Assembly: GCA_027422505.1 (NCBI GenBank)
Contig: JAPQWV010000740.1
Span: 52,501-116,500, forward strand
From: Craterostigma plantagineum
Taxonomy: Eukaryota; Streptophyta; Magnoliopsida; Lamiales; Linderniaceae
Reading direction: 5' to 3'
Length of the DNA stretch: 64,000 nucleotides
In this document: positions 11,203 to 22,638 of the stretch, one piece after another
How the letters are laid out: each line of letters opens with the position of its first letter
Numbering within the stretch: position 1 is the stretch's first letter
Translations under genes and position numbers: made by a program
The notes under the pieces: generated by a model
What the model was told of the DNA's origin: nothing
Databases searched by the model: none
What the model saw: the letters and a program-made list of their open reading frames with translations, nothing else

Positions 11203-11294
11203 TTTATAAACCGTCCCTTCCTTGTTTCTCCATTCAATTCAAACCCTAATCTCTTCACTTCATCCTTTCATCCTTCAACTCTTCGACATCAACC
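11203..11294 (+). promoter_or_regulatory. Candidate internal promoter and leader for the extra ORF
   Basis: TTTATAAA at 11203-11210 is followed by a CT-rich leader of about 60-80 bases (CCCTAATCTC, CTTCACTTCATCC) and a good plant start context, CAACCATGG, with ATG at 11295. This is the layout of a plant RNA polymerase II core promoter, so the downstream gene may have its own transcript rather than depending on the full-length retroelement RNA. Confidence 0.45.
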
Positions 11295-12693
11295 ATGGTG
11301 AAAACCAAAGGTGCCGGATCTAAATCCGACAAAAAGCGAAAGGCTGCCCTAGTCGAAACTCCACCTTCTTCGAAAGTTACACGTTCCAAGTCAAAGAGCA
11401 GTCCCAAATCCACGAAATCCCCGACAAAACCTAAGAAGAAAAAGGCTAAGATCGATAAGATTCCTACTCCAACCCCTACTCCTTCTCCTGCCTCCTGATA
11501 ACAGTCTGCTTCTCGGAAAAATCTGCCCCACTTGAGAAATCTGCCTCTCCAGAAAAATCTATCTTTGCTCAGATCGAGACTCCTCCTCGAGACAAAACTC
11601 CCTCCTTGGATCAGCCTGAGAAGGTCATGTTCAATCCTGAAAATCCTGAGGAGATCACCGACGAGATCAAATTTCTGACTGAGAGCGCCAAGGAACTACA
11701 TGAGAAACTCCAGAAGCGGCGAGTTGCACGAGGAAGAAGTGTCAACTTGACGAACTGGCTGAGAGCCAAGTGGCGACGTGGCTGACGGAGTACGGCTGGG
11801 AAAACTTTCTGAGGATAGACAAGTCGGTGTATGTTGAGGCCGTGAAGTTGTTCTACGCCAATCTCACTTTCGTTGAAGACGAAACGGAGATTACAGTGAA
11901 ATCTTATGTGCTTGGGACGCACCTAGAATGGAATAGCGCGAAAGTGAACGAGATCTTGGGTATTGAGAACGAAGGGTTATGCTACTTCGATTTCGGCCAC
12001 TGGTGTACGTCTGAGGTATCCCTGCGTGACTGTGTGAAAGCCCTATGAATTCCCCCTATAAGCCAAAGTTCTCTGAAGGAGAAGCGCCGAACAAACTCCC
12101 TGTCGATCTATTCTTCTTTACAAAGTTCTGCACTTTACCCTCTGGAGCGCCCGAGTTGGCAGTGGCGGCCATTCCACCACTATGAACAACATGAGCATGT
12201 TGACTCTCTATCTAGTATCCCAAAATAAACCGCTCAATCTGGGGTACTTCGTTCTTAAGTTCATGGTCCATGCCATTAAGAGCTCTGATAAGGAACTTCC
12301 ATATGGAATGCTGCTTACGCACATGCTTGAATTCGAGGGAATCACTCTGCCCAAGGCTTGGGAAGATAGCGCAAAGCATGCAGTGGATATGGTCACACTC
12401 AAGCGTGTTGGTATACGTTTCGATGAGCGGAAAGGTTGGTTCAAGACAAGGGATTTGAAGGCTCCGTCAAAGAGTCCGATCAGGAAGAAAAAGGATCTAG
12501 AGAGTGACGACGAGAAGGAACGATAGCTGATCTGAAAAGAAGCTTCAAAGGGCTTAAGGATGAAAACCGTCAGAAGTTCAAAAAGATCTCACGGAACTTC
12601 AAAAGGGTTAACAAGTATCTGAAGGAGATCTCTGCGGCTCTTAATATCGCTGAATCCTCATCTGCCTCATCCGATAGCGATTCCAGCCCTTAG
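11295..12693 (+). pseudogene. Extra ORF of the Sire-like element: basic N-terminus plus plant-transposon-protein-like domain
   Basis: ATG 11295 begins a Lys/Ser/Pro-rich segment (KSDKKRKA, KPKKKKAK) that looks like a nuclear localisation signal. A frame break near 11500 leads to an acidic linker, then a folded region with WLTEYGWENFLRIDKSVY, LFYANLTF and VLGTHLEWNSAKVNEILG (11770-12048), resembling the 'putative plant transposon protein' domain found in many retroelement-linked plant ORFs. The next parts (12080-12526) include LNLGYFVLKFMVHAI and a Lys-rich tail, ending SSSASSDSDSSP at TAG 12693. I see no membrane segment or signal peptide, so it is not an obvious envelope. About four frame breaks. 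Role unknown; DNA or chromatin binding is a guess. Confidence 0.6.
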
Positions 12694-13267
12694 ATCTTAT
12701 TCCTTAGCAATTCCCTAGCTCTTATAGGATTAGCTCTAGGATGCCCTTTTCTGTTTTTGGGTAAGAGGTCGAGTTTGGTTGGCTGCAGGTTTAGGTTGTT
12801 GGTGGTGTTTTAGTCCCTCCATTTTGATGCTGAAGGGGGAGAAGTGGCAATTAATGCCCTATTTTGTATTTTGGAATGATATAATATAATCGGCTTGCTT
12901 TATATGCTTATGTCTTAATCCTCTGTGCTTGAGTTTGTGATTTGTAAGGATTAGGAATTCCGCACATAGGCAGGGGGAGCAAACTGATGTGATGTGATAA
13001 CTTGAAACGTTCCATGATAACTTGCGATATTCCGTGGTAACTTGCGATATTCCATGTGATATGACCTGGTAATTGCTAAATATTTGCGACTGTGCTTTAC
13101 ATGGATTTACTAGCAATTAGACAGGGGGGCATGCTTTGAAATCTGATAAACTTATTTGCTCTGATCATGTGCACATGCTTTGATACTTAAACATGTTACG
13201 TGCTTAGATAGTTTCATATCGAGTGTACTCATATGCTTAAGATAGGCATTAATTACTTGTCATCATC
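12694..13267 (+). other. 3' untranslated region of the Sire-like element
   Basis: Non-coding, with short direct repeats of TGATAACTTGCGATATTCC (about 13010-13060) just before the polypurine tract. No gene seen. Confidence 0.5.
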
Positions 13268-13280
13268 AAAAAGGGGGAGA
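13268..13280 (+). other. Polypurine tract of the Sire-like element
   Basis: AAAAAGGGGGAGA lies one base before the 3' LTR; it is the plus-strand DNA primer site. Confidence 0.9.
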
Positions 13281-13281
13281 T

Positions 13282-15092
13282 TGTAGACCTTTTTGGTCCA
13301 AATGGCTATGAGAGTTTTGACTATTCCAAGTAATTATGTAAATTGGGGGGTACAAATTAGAAAACTCGATATGCATGTTATGTGATGTTTAAGTATGAGA
13401 AAATGTTCGATTAAGCGCTTGAATGTGGTTTAACAGTTAAGAAAATCGAATTTGTGTGATCTCGTGCTTACCTGGAATATTAATGCGATCACCTGGTTAT
13501 GAACATCTTCGTATGAATGGAATCTCGTTGCATGCTATATATGGAAAATATATCATATTGAGTGATACGCAAAACTGTCTGCGAGATTAAGGTATTCTAG
13601 GAAAGGATAATGCTGTGATCATCTTGATACGAATAATTGTATGATATATATGGAAAAGATATTCTGATGATCTGAAACGTGATTGAGTTATTTTAGGAAA
13701 GAATATCAATGTGATCACCGGATATAAATGACTATGCTGTATATATGGAAAGGATATTCTGATTAAGTGCTTACATATGAATGAGCTATTTTAGGGAAGA
13801 ATATCAATGTTATATCCGTTGAGTGCGAATTATGTGACTCTTAAATCAGTGCATCATGATCCTACTTTCCTTGTGCGACTTAGGATTCATATTATGGAAA
13901 GTGATTAATTGATTGGACTTTTATATGGTAAGATGCTGATTGAGTCTATTTATGGAATATGCTGAATCGGATGAGATCACTATACATGGAAAATATACTT
14001 TGCATTATACTCAGTAGATCAAATCTTTCTCTGTGCGAATTGGCTATCATATTTTGGGAAAGAAATCAGTTGATTGAGCTTACGTTGATAATATGCTGAG
14101 TGGAACATATGTGGAATATGCTGACTAACGGATGAGATCACAGTGAAATGAAAGTTAATCTGTGGTATTTATGGTAAGTAATCATGCATGACCGTTGAGC
14201 TTAAATTGGTTTATTTCTTGGCATGATTTCTTGAGTTAATGCACGTGATAATTGATCTGTCTCTTGCATATTTTCGTGCTTAACTTTCCTTGTGGAGTGT
14301 AGAAGCATTTGATGGTCTATATAGAAGAGAACACTTCACGATTGAAGGGTAACAAGACAACGAACACACAAGCTATCGAGTTCCTTAGAGTTATTGAGCG
14401 TTAACTTGCGAAAAGTTCGTAGTTTGTGTCTGAGCTTTCATTTGTGAATCTGTACCCTTTGAGCGATCTTTAGAAACACCCTATCCAAAACCCAGTCTTC
14501 GGCGTGTTGTGTCTGCGGGCACGTTGAGCGCACAAAAAGGAGCACGAGTGGAGTCTTACGCACGTGGAGGGACGAATTTTGTGGATTCGGTGGCCCTTCG
14601 GTAGCAAGCTGCATCCAGTCGGGGAATAGGTTTCCTGGGTAAACGACGTGGATCGAAACTTGGCGTGCGTCAGCCTAGAACGAGGTCTAGTATCCATAGT
14701 GCTTCGGTTGTGTACGGGTCAATCATAGTGTAACCGGTAATACCTAGTGATTGATTGGAACTCTTGGGAGATCACATCCCAAGGACAGGATTAAACCCCA
14801 GTTGGGGATATAACCTGTATAAAAATCCCGTCTCACTTTACTTCTGCTATTTACTTTTCTGTGAGACAAACCGGGGACGACAGCAAATAACTAGGTGATA
14901 TCGTTAATACTAGTTCTGAAAATAACGTGATTTTTATTAAACAGGATTAGGGAGATAACTTGAATACTCGTACTGCTTTCTGGGAAATAACACACTCTGC
15001 AGATATCTTCTTAAAGAAAAGTATTTTTCAAAGAACAAGCCAAAATTTTTATAGCCTAATTCACCCCCCTCTTAGGCATATTTTACACTTCA
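13282..15092 (+). repeat. 3' LTR of the Sire-like element (1811 bp)
   Basis: Matches 4109-5921 with scattered substitutions and a few short indels, and ends ACTTCA directly before target duplication CCTTG. Confidence 0.92.
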
Positions 15093-15395
15093 CCTTGAAC
15101 TTATCAAGTGTTTTCAGACTTATGCTTCATCAGGTACACAAGCCATAGCGAGAGTGATCATCAGTGAAGGTCACAAAATAGTGGAAATTACCACGGGCCG
15201 GAACTCTAAACGGCCCACAAACGTCAGGATGGATCAAATCCAAAAGATTAGTGGCTCTTTGAAATGTCCCGGTGAAGGGAGACCTGGCCATTTTGCCGAG
15301 AATACAAGATTCACACGTTGGATAGGAATCTGATTCCAACGGCTTAATTGTGCCATTTTTCTCCAACTCTTAAATCTTTCGAACTCCAGCATGAC
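15093..15395 (-). pseudogene. Copia-A GAG-pre-integrase and integrase N-terminal part
   Basis: On the minus strand: KNGTIKPLESDSYPTCESC, LGKMARSPFTG and then the integrase core start, DVCGPFRVPARGNFHYFVTF and DDHSRYG, which includes the first catalytic Asp. A frame break follows near 15140. The Sire-like element interrupts the KFKEF region here and the frame resumes at 4108-4081 before element 1 interrupts it again. The frame is decayed and inactive. Confidence 0.8.
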
Positions 15396-16185
15396 CGAGT
15401 CGAGGATGCTATAAATCCTTTTTGTTTAACTCTAAGTTACGTTTGTTGGTAATTGCATTCGCGTGTTCTTTGACATTTACGTAATATAAACATTTATTAA
15501 CGTAGCATTCCGACACATTTATTTCCAAAATAAATATCACAAACATTATTACTAAAGCGGAACTCATAACCAAGCCTGCTCAGAACAAGAACAGAAATAA
15601 TGTTCTTAAGCCCCTTGGACAACACAAGTACATCGGATAGATATAATACATGTCCAGTAGATAATTCGAGAGACTTCTATCCAACGTGAGTAGCTGGCAC
15701 ACTATGTCCGCTGCCAACGTTAGTCATGATCTCTCGATTCGCCAGCTTCCTATTCGTTCCAGACCCTGGTTCAAAACACCTATGCGAGCACTAGCTGAGT
15801 CAAGAATCCACGAAGTGGAAAATACAGTAAAAGAACAGTAAGTTTCCAAAACTTTACCTGAAGCCCCGGAAGCTCGAAGCTTGGGGCAGTCCCTTTTCCA
15901 ATGGTCCAGCTCTTGGCAGTGAAGGCACTTGTCAGTTGCCTTTGCACGTTTAGATGCAGTCCTCTTTTCCTTGCCCTTCTTCTTTATCCCTCCAGTAGGC
16001 TTACTGGGCTTGGGCTTGGCCTTGTTGGACTTCTATCTCTTAGATGTTTTCGTCACTACAAGCGCAACCTCTTTTCTTTTTCCCTTCTTCAATTCAGCTG
16101 AGTCTGAATCAACGTGTTCATTAATTCGGGAAGCAGAAATTGCCGAACTGTAGTTTATGATAAACTGAGCGAATGAGGCTGGGAG
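15396..16185 (-). pseudogene. Copia-A gag C-terminus, zinc knuckle and protease region (degenerate)
   Basis: Immediately inside the hAT insertion the minus strand reads a Lys-rich gag tail and the zinc knuckle CLHCQELDHWKRDCP (CX2CX4HX4C, about 15885-15930). A WILDSAS segment near 15800 stands where a copia protease (WxLDSG) is expected; Gly to Ala there would remove a catalytic-loop residue. Stops and frame changes are frequent from 15400 to 15800. Confidence 0.7.
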
Positions 16186-16194
16186 TAGACATGC

Positions 16195-16375
16195 CCAACC
16201 GCCGGTTAACCGTAACCGGCGGTTGGTAACCGGCGGTTGGCGGTTAGTCCGAAAAGACTAACCGCCGTCTAACCGGCCGGGGACGGTTGCCGGTTAGCCG
16301 CCCCCGGTTGACGGTTAGACTAACCGTCGGTTGACAAAACCGCCGGTTAGGTTAACCGGCGGTTGGAACCGCCGA
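16195..16375. repeat. hAT left subterminal AACCGCCGGTTA repeats
   Basis: Dense direct and inverted copies of AACCGCCGGTTA/TAACCGGCGGTT, matched by a similar cluster at 20085-20420. In hAT elements such subterminal motifs are transposase binding sites; that role here is by family analogy. Confidence 0.8.
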
Positions 16376-16540
16376 ATTTTTTTTTGGATATTTTAATTGT
16401 TGGGGTTTGAATAAATTTGATATATTATTTGGCCGGATCGAATTATGTAGCGAAACTTACTATATAATTTGCAAGACAATTACAAAAAAATTACATTTTA
16501 CATTATACAACGAACTTGTATTACAAAATTTTGATTAATC

Positions 16541-17938
16541 GGGCTTACATCGCAGATTCAGACACTGATGGGTTATCGAGTGGGACATCTCCCAGTCCGC
16601 TACCTGGGGGTGCCTCTTATTACCACACGCCTTTCGATTGCTGACTGCGCACCATTATTACACCGAGTAGACCAGCGCCTAGGATCATGGCTTAATCGGT
16701 CACTGTGGTACGCCGGCCGACTCCAGCTGGTTAAGTCGGTGCTTCAGGCTTTACATGCATACTGGTCGGGGGTTTTCTTGCTTCCTAAAGGTGTTGTCCG
16801 AGCTTTGGAGACGCGATTTAGGAAGTTTCTATGGGGGGGATCGACGGCAAAGGTGGCGTGGGATGTTCTATGTCTCCCAGTGTCTGAGGGGGGAATGGGC
16901 CTTCGATCCATTGGGGTTGACAACAGGGCACTTCTCATGAAGCAGTTGTGGAGCGTGCTCACGAGATCTCCTGACTCGATTTGGGTGGAGTGGCTATACA
17001 GAAACGCGCCTATATTCGCGATCGTGTGGGAGCTCTCGATCTCACCGAATGATGCCTGGAGTTGGCGGAAGCTGATGCAGCTGAGACCATTGGTACGTTC
17101 ACATATTACATTTAGGGTAGCTAACGGCTCGACTATATGGCTATGGAAGGATCCTTGGCTGTTGAATGTACCGTTACTGGAGAGGTTTCCTCGAGGGCCG
17201 GTTGCGATGGGCCTACCTGCTGACTCACGCCTGAGCGCGGTTATTACTGAACATGGCTGGAACTGGCCAGGGCAAGGGTCAGTAGAGTATATTGAGATTA
17301 GTCGCCTCCTTCCCCAGGTACTTCGTGGAGAGCAGGATGGGGTGATTTGGACATGCTCAACGACGGGGATCATGACGGCTACATCGGCGAGGGATGCGAT
17401 CCGCCTTAGGAGGGAACCCATTTGTTGGAATACATTATTTGGAGGGCCGTTTAAGATACCACGCCACGAGTTCATTCTCTGGCTAGGCATACTGGAACGG
17501 CTGTCGACTAGAGATAAGCCTTGGGTAGCTCAGAGGGCAGGAACGGTGGCGTGCGTCCTATGTGATGAGCTGCATGTCGAGACTGCACAGCACCTTTTCT
17601 TCGATTGTGCATACTCCCGCCAGTGCCAGCGCTTGCTGAGGAGACGTATTCGGTGGGCATGGCCATATCGGGAGTGGAGAGCGGGATTCGATGGGCAGCG
17701 GCTAAATGGCATGGGAGGACATCTTCTTCATGCAGCTTACAGGCATGTGCTAGCGCCGCTCGTCTATCACATCTGGCAGGCACGGAACAAGCGATGGCAG
17801 GAGGGGATCGTTACAACACCTGATCGACTTGTTGGATGTGTAGTCGCCTTGGTCACCATGCGCATTAGTGGTACGTCCACTAAATATGCATTCCAGAGAT
17901 GGCTATACGTCGACTTTGGAGGGTGGCATGGTAGTTGA
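16541..17938 (+). pseudogene. LINE reverse transcriptase C-terminus with zinc-binding zf-RVT domain
   Basis: An open frame of about 465 codons from the truncation point to TGA at 17936-17938. It begins with the plant L1 motif GHLPVRYLGVPLITTRLS, then LGSWLNRSLWYAGRLQLVKS (connection region), FLWGG and WLWKDPWL. The C-terminal zinc-binding domain (zf-RVT) has CVLCDELHVETAQHLFFDC (Cys-Cys-His-Cys, about 17550-17610). The endonuclease and RT catalytic domains are missing because of the 5' truncation. The frame is intact, which suggests a recent insertion compared with its broken neighbours. Confidence 0.88.
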
Positions 17939-18079
17939 TTTAGGTGGTTTTCCTTGTTTGTTTTGTCATGTGTTACCAGTAGCATGTTACTGGTTGATTG
18001 TGCGGAGTTAGACTCCCACCCATCATGTAATTTTCCGTCATATATATATATAAGGGACCTCTTATACCAAAAAAAAAAA
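16541..18079 (+). mobile_element. 5'-truncated L1-type LINE inside the hAT element
   Basis: Begins inside the RT C-terminal region and ends in an A-run (18069-18079) after a short 3' UTR. Probable target duplications are AAAATTTTGATTAATC (16525-16540) and a close copy at about 18077-18090. 5' truncation, a 3' poly(A) and a variable duplication are hallmarks of target-primed reverse transcription. Confidence 0.8.
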
Positions 18080-18190
18080 TTTAATTAATCATTACAATAC
18101 AATACAATACAAACATATATGTAAAAAATTAGTCTTCGTTCGGAAAATTTTAATTAATCATTACAATACAATACAATACAAAAAAATTAG
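18080..18190. repeat. Short tandem duplication beside the LINE
   Basis: TTAATTAATCATTACAATAC and the following ACAATACAATACAA occur at 18080-18112 and again at about 18151-18181, each followed by an AAAAAATTAGTCT segment. This is a local duplication in hAT DNA at the end of the transposase frame. Confidence 0.7.
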
Positions 18191-19514
18191 TCTCTGTTTT
18201 CGGCAAAGAAGTCGCACAGATGTGTCCGATATTCCATCGAACTGTACAGTAATTTGTAGGTAGAATTCCACCTGGTGGGTACGTCTAAACTAAACTTCTT
18301 CGCTGCTACATCCTCTCTAGCGCAGCAAGAAACGCTTCCACTTCTTCCACAAAGACGGATGCCGCATCAGGTAGGAAATTGCGTAGCGTATAGGCTGTAC
18401 CTGCTCCTTCAAACTACCTAGCGCGTCTTGCACACAAAGGTTAAGTATGTGGCAAAAAACAATGCACGTGGAAAAATCGTCCTCCGACTGACGACTGACA
18501 ATACTCCTTCAACCGTTCAATACTCCCGTTTTTAGCGCTCGCATTGTCAAACGATACGGAAAATACTTTGTTAACTATCCTATACTCTGCTAAGATCGTC
18601 CTAAGCTTGACGGCGATGTTTTGCGCCGTGTGCGATTCATCGAACTCCCTATATGCGATCAAGCGCTTTTGCATCGTCCACGAGTCATCGACCCAGTGAC
18701 ACAGTCACGCCCATGTATGATGAAACGTTGCCAATGATCACTCCATATATCTGAGCAAATCGACACGTTAGTTCCTAAACTACCTAATAAAGCTACTAAG
18801 TCGCGCTTAAGCGCGATGACTGTCTTCCTAGTATCCCGCGTCAGGGTGCTCCTCGAAACCTTCTTCGCCTGAGGATGCGGTTTTGATCCAATGCTCGTAG
18901 ATCGGATCATCGGCAATCGAAATGGTAGGTGCTTCGCGGCTACGAACTTGGCGAGCTCTCGTCGCGCAACGTCCTCGTTGTAATGAAACAACGACGTTGC
19001 GCTTCCGCACCCCACCGCTGGTCCCGACGCGGACGAGTCCGTTCTGCCGAACATCTGCTGTTGGTCTTGTCCTAACCTAACGTAGTCGGGTGTTTTGAAC
19101 GGAGATGGGAATTCATTGACCATATCCGCCCCACTTTCTAAAATTATACTCCCACCACAGTAGTAGTTTACAAATAGCTTTAAATTGATCATTATACTAG
19201 TAGGTACTTTCTTAAAGTGTACCGCGAAAGATGTCCGACTGCATAGCCGCCGACGGCCCCGGTTTGCGTCGGCGCTTCCTCCTCCTCCGCCTCCGTATGT
19301 TGCGCCTGCGCGGCATGCGAGCTTGCTCCCGGCGACGGTTCGAACCAGACCACGTCCTCGTGAAGTCACTGCCTAGCACGTCAGCGATACCCAAGAACTC
19401 GTTCGGGTCGTATTGTTGGTATTCATCTTGCGATGAACTACCAACGACTTGCTTCCCTTTGCTGGCCCTCGATGCACGATCACGAGAATCACGTCGGCCA
19501 CCACCACGATCCAT
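18190..19514 (-). pseudogene. hAT transposase, truncated and frameshifted
   Basis: Start ATG at 19512-19514 (MDRGGGRRDSRDRASR), then a basic Arg-rich N-terminus. The RNase H-like core follows in changing frames: ALKRDLVALLGSLGTNVSIC, SDIWSDHWQ (first catalytic Asp), RLIAYREFDESHTAQNI, NKVFSVSFDNASAKN (second Asp region) and FHVHCFLPH. It continues to a TRWNSTYKLL-type segment and EYRTHLCDFFAEN, then stops near 18190. The final Glu region and hAT dimerisation domain are absent. The family is the plant Ac/Tag1 or RICESLEEPER-type transposases; this copy cannot be functional. Confidence 0.85.
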
Positions 19515-19589
19515 CTAAAAATAATCTACACACGGACGGGTACGAAAAATATGGTTAGATAAAAAACTAAAAAAGGCCAAGAAAAGAAT

Positions 19590-19926
19590 ACCAAGGGTCG
19601 GGGCCGAGGCGAAACGTGGCGGAGCGGACGGTGGCGCGGCGGTTGCGGTGGTGCTGCGGTGGTGGCGCGTGGCGGAGGCTGGCGCGGTGGTGCGGTGGTG
19701 CGGCGTGGTGGTGGGGCCGTGGTGCGGCGGCGGCGCGTGGCAGACGTGGGTTGCGGGACTGCGGCGGTGGTGTGGTCGGTGGAAGGTGGTGGCGGGCGAG
19801 GTGGCGGGTGGTGGGGTAGGCGGGCGGTGGGGGCTGGCGGAGCCGAGGTGGTCTGGCGGCGGCGGGAGGTGGTGGTGGCTGGTGGGGCGTGGAGAGAAGC
19901 AGCGAGAGAGAGAGATATCGAGAGAG

Positions 19927-19960
<34 letters not shown>

Positions 19961-20070
19961 GATTGAGAGTGAGAGAGAGAGTGAGAGCGAGAGAGACTGA
20001 GAGAGACTGAGAGAGAGCGGATGCGAGAGAGAGTGAGAGAGACAGAGAGAGATGATTTAAAGAATCATTT
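19590..20070. repeat. GC-rich G/T-skewed tract followed by (GA)n microsatellite
   Basis: 19600-19890 is rich in GGTGG/GCGG on the + strand; 19893-20055 is almost pure GA repeats. Long frames across it encode only low-complexity sequence. It lies where the hAT 5' leader would be. Confidence 0.85.
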
Positions 20071-20084
20071 TTCTTACCGTTGTA

Positions 20085-20420
20085 AACGGCGGTTAGTGCG
20101 GTTAACCGGCGGTTACACGGCCCAACCGCCGTTACAACGTACACTTTTTATTTTTTATTTTTTTTTAAATTTGAATTTGGGGCGGCTAATTCAAAATTTG
20201 AATTTAAATTTTTTTTTTAATTTGCTAACCGCTGGTTAACCGCCTAACCGCCGGTTACAAATCGGCGGTTTGCGGTTGGTTAAATTGACCAACCGCCCCG
20301 TAACCGGCCATTTGCGGTTGCCGCTACGGTTGGTGCCGGTTACGGTTTGTAACCGTAACCGGCGGTTCCAACCGGCGGTTAGACGGTTCAACCGCCGGTT
20401 ACGGTTGATTTTGGGCATGT
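20085..20420. repeat. hAT right subterminal AACCGCCGGTTA repeats
   Basis: Counterpart of the left cluster: repeated AACCGCCGGTTA and TAACCGGCGGTT motifs up to the terminal TTGGGCATGTCTA. Confidence 0.8.
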
Positions 20421-20431
20421 CTAGCTGGGAG

Positions 20432-20900
20432 CGACTGAAGAATCAGGTCAATCTGGAGCTCATGATGAATGGGACAATTGAGCGAAGCCAGTTCCTCAAT
20501 ATACCCATGAGCTTACGCACATGTGTAGCGACATCTACGCCTTCAGCCATCTTAGTATGAAAGAGCTTATCGGCAGCGCGATATCGAGACGATCTCGACA
20601 GCTCGCCGTACAGCTCCTTCAGATGACGCAATATCCCGCGCATATCCATCTCAGAATATTGGCGCTGCAGATCATTGTTCATCCCAGCCAACATAAAAGC
20701 CTTAGCCCGGACACTATCAGCCATCCACTTGGCATGATACTCCCCTTCTGCGTCAGTTGAATCCTCCCCGGGTTCAATTGGTACAGGTCCATCAAGGACA
20801 TACTCAATACGTTCCAGAGTAAGGACAATCCTTAAGTTACGGAGTCAGTCCACAAGTTTGGACCTTCCAAACGGTTTTGCGTTATCAGTGAACAAATGGT
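20432..20900 (-). pseudogene. gag: Copia-A gag N-terminal half
   Basis: On the minus strand: a degraded start, LRNLRIVLTLERIEYVLDGP, EYHAKWMADSVRAKAFML, LKELYGELSRSSRYRAADKL and KMAEGVDVATHVRKLMGIL, the conserved UBN2 capsid pattern of copia gag. An in-frame TGA lies near 20850. The hAT target duplication GCTGGGAG marks where it is cut; the rest is at 16185-15870. Confidence 0.8.
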
Positions 20901-22625
20901 GACGTCATTGTATTTTTATAGAAAGAAAAATATCTGCAGAAATAAAGAATAATTAGGTTATACGTATTATTCATCAAGCACAAATAAGGACTTTTCATTT
21001 TGCTTGACTCCACTATTTTTCTCAAAATCCTATTTTCCCGTTAGAGATTTCGGAAACCTCGTTGATGGTTTCATATTGGAGTTGATTTCCCCGCTCCGAA
21101 AAAATAAGCCTCAACCTAACAGTTTGTTGGCCCATTTAATTGGACGGCGCCATTTCTAACACGAACCCATCTAATGAGTGTTTCAACTACTTTGTCTCCG
21201 GTTAGGAACCCGCACGCTAACACGAATAATTGGGGAAATAACCGTCTAAGTGTAACCTATCAACTTCCCGCTCAATCCTAACATTTAGAAATTACGCCCG
21301 TAGGATAACACTTTATAAGGCGTGAATATGTTTCGGAAAGCGGCGTTTCTAAAACACACTCGAGCTGACTACGACAAGAGCAAAATGTTTGGTGCCGATA
21401 ACTCGGAACAAACCACACATTCACTCAAGCCGCAACAGTTTCGAGCTTGATAGAAGACAGGAACCAAGTTCCTTTACCCACTTAGTATTTAATCAAACGG
21501 GAGAATACGTCTCACATACTTAAGCACATAATCATGCACATCACGTCAAACAAATATGCACAAAATCTCGATAAACGTAGTTTGCCTACAAGACCGTTAA
21601 TGTGGATATTTTCTACTCTACTCTACCGCAATTATTTTTGTAAATTACATCTCTACTTCTTCGGCTTGACACCATGTCAACGAGCAACCTCCAAGTTCTC
21701 GAACGGCCTTGTCGTGGTCCGATCTCGTACTCGTACGTCCACCATACTTAAACTAATTTTTCCTAAAATTAATAAAGTACAAGACGGGGGGATCAGCTGT
21801 TCCGGACAACCCGTATAAAAACTAATACAACCCGGGACCTTGTCACCTTAACATATCACCCGGAAATTAGAACCTAAGTCCACGTTGACGCCTTTAATCC
21901 GTATCATACGTGCACAACATAAACACGTATGCAACAACAACACGCTCCTAGAAGCCGAAAAACGAAATTTGGGGGCTAGTTCTAAACTTAAGACCCAATA
22001 GGGTATTTTAGTTGGGCCTAAATCTAGTCAAGCCATAATACTATATTTTGGTCCCAACCTTTTAAAATCCAAATATGAAATGAATTGGACCATATCCTAG
22101 TTAGCCCATCGGGGTTTCTAAAATCCCCAGAGCCCAAAAATACAACCATCGGCCCTTATCGCTACTCCCTTGGAGTCGGACTTCACCGTCACCGAATTTA
22201 AAGCCAGATCCGTTGAATGCTCGGTCCGCCAATAAAGTAATACGTTACTTTAACGCACGACAAGGGGCAACAGCTCGTTTCGAGCTTCTCAACCTCACTA
22301 TGGATGTTATACCACATCGTTGAAAATTTCCACTCATATCATGGAACGACCAAAGACCCTAGATTCATGCCATCTAAACAAATATACCCAAACCTCACGA
22401 CCAAGCATGAAATTATGAATCGCGGGGAGACAACCGCTACGGTTTCTTACCACGTCGCTGCGTTACGCCGAACCGCTCGCAACAAGACGGTCTCGACCAT
22501 GCGAGCGGCTCGGTTTGCAAGATCGAACCAAGATCGATCTCAGGCTATGACGCTTAAGAGCTCAGTGACTTGCACAATCGAGTTCATTTCGTGTGTGTTT
22601 ATGTCATTTCTTAACACCGAGCCTA
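20901..22625 (-). other. Copia-A 5' leader, non-coding
   Basis: About 1.7 kb between the primer site and gag. No conserved frame on either strand. Unusually long for a copia leader, so an unrecognised old insertion is possible. Confidence 0.5.
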
Positions 22626-22637
22626 GCTCTGATACCA
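22626..22637 (-). other. Primer binding site of Copia-A
   Basis: Minus strand TGGTATCAGAGC, one base inside the LTR that starts at 22639. Confidence 0.9.
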
Positions 22638-22638
22638 C

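Larger units (their letters stand above)
4109..15092 (+). mobile_element. Sire/Maximus-like Ty1/copia retrotransposon, full length
   Basis: A complete 10,984-bp element flanked by a perfect 5-bp target duplication, CCTTG (4104-4108 and 15093-15097). Order: 5' LTR, initiator-Met primer site, gag with two zinc knuckles, protease, integrase, RT, RNase H, an extra downstream ORF, polypurine tract, 3' LTR. Long LTRs, a large gag and an ORF after pol fit the Sirevirus lineage. The LTRs look a few percent different by eye, so it is fairly young, yet every ORF is broken and the RT active site is mutated. Confidence 0.92.
16186..20423 (-). mobile_element. hAT DNA transposon, defective
   Basis: Ends TAGACATGCCCAA and TTGGGCATGTCTA are inverted and flanked by a perfect 8-bp target duplication GCTGGGAG (16178-16185 and 20424-20431), diagnostic of the hAT superfamily. 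Both subterminal regions are packed with AACCGCCGGTTA-type repeats. Inside are a truncated minus-strand transposase (18190-19514), a GA microsatellite and a nested LINE. It sits in the gag of Copia-A. It lacks the C-terminal half of the transposase, so it is non-autonomous. Confidence 0.93.

Noticed and set aside
16744..17490. 248-residue minus-strand frame opposite the LINE
   Set aside because: Antisense shadow of the zf-RVT-containing LINE frame, which has clear motifs on the + strand.
19515..20144. Long frames over the GA microsatellite and GGTGG tract
   Set aside because: They encode SLSLSL/RERERE low-complexity sequence in all frames; no protein evidence.
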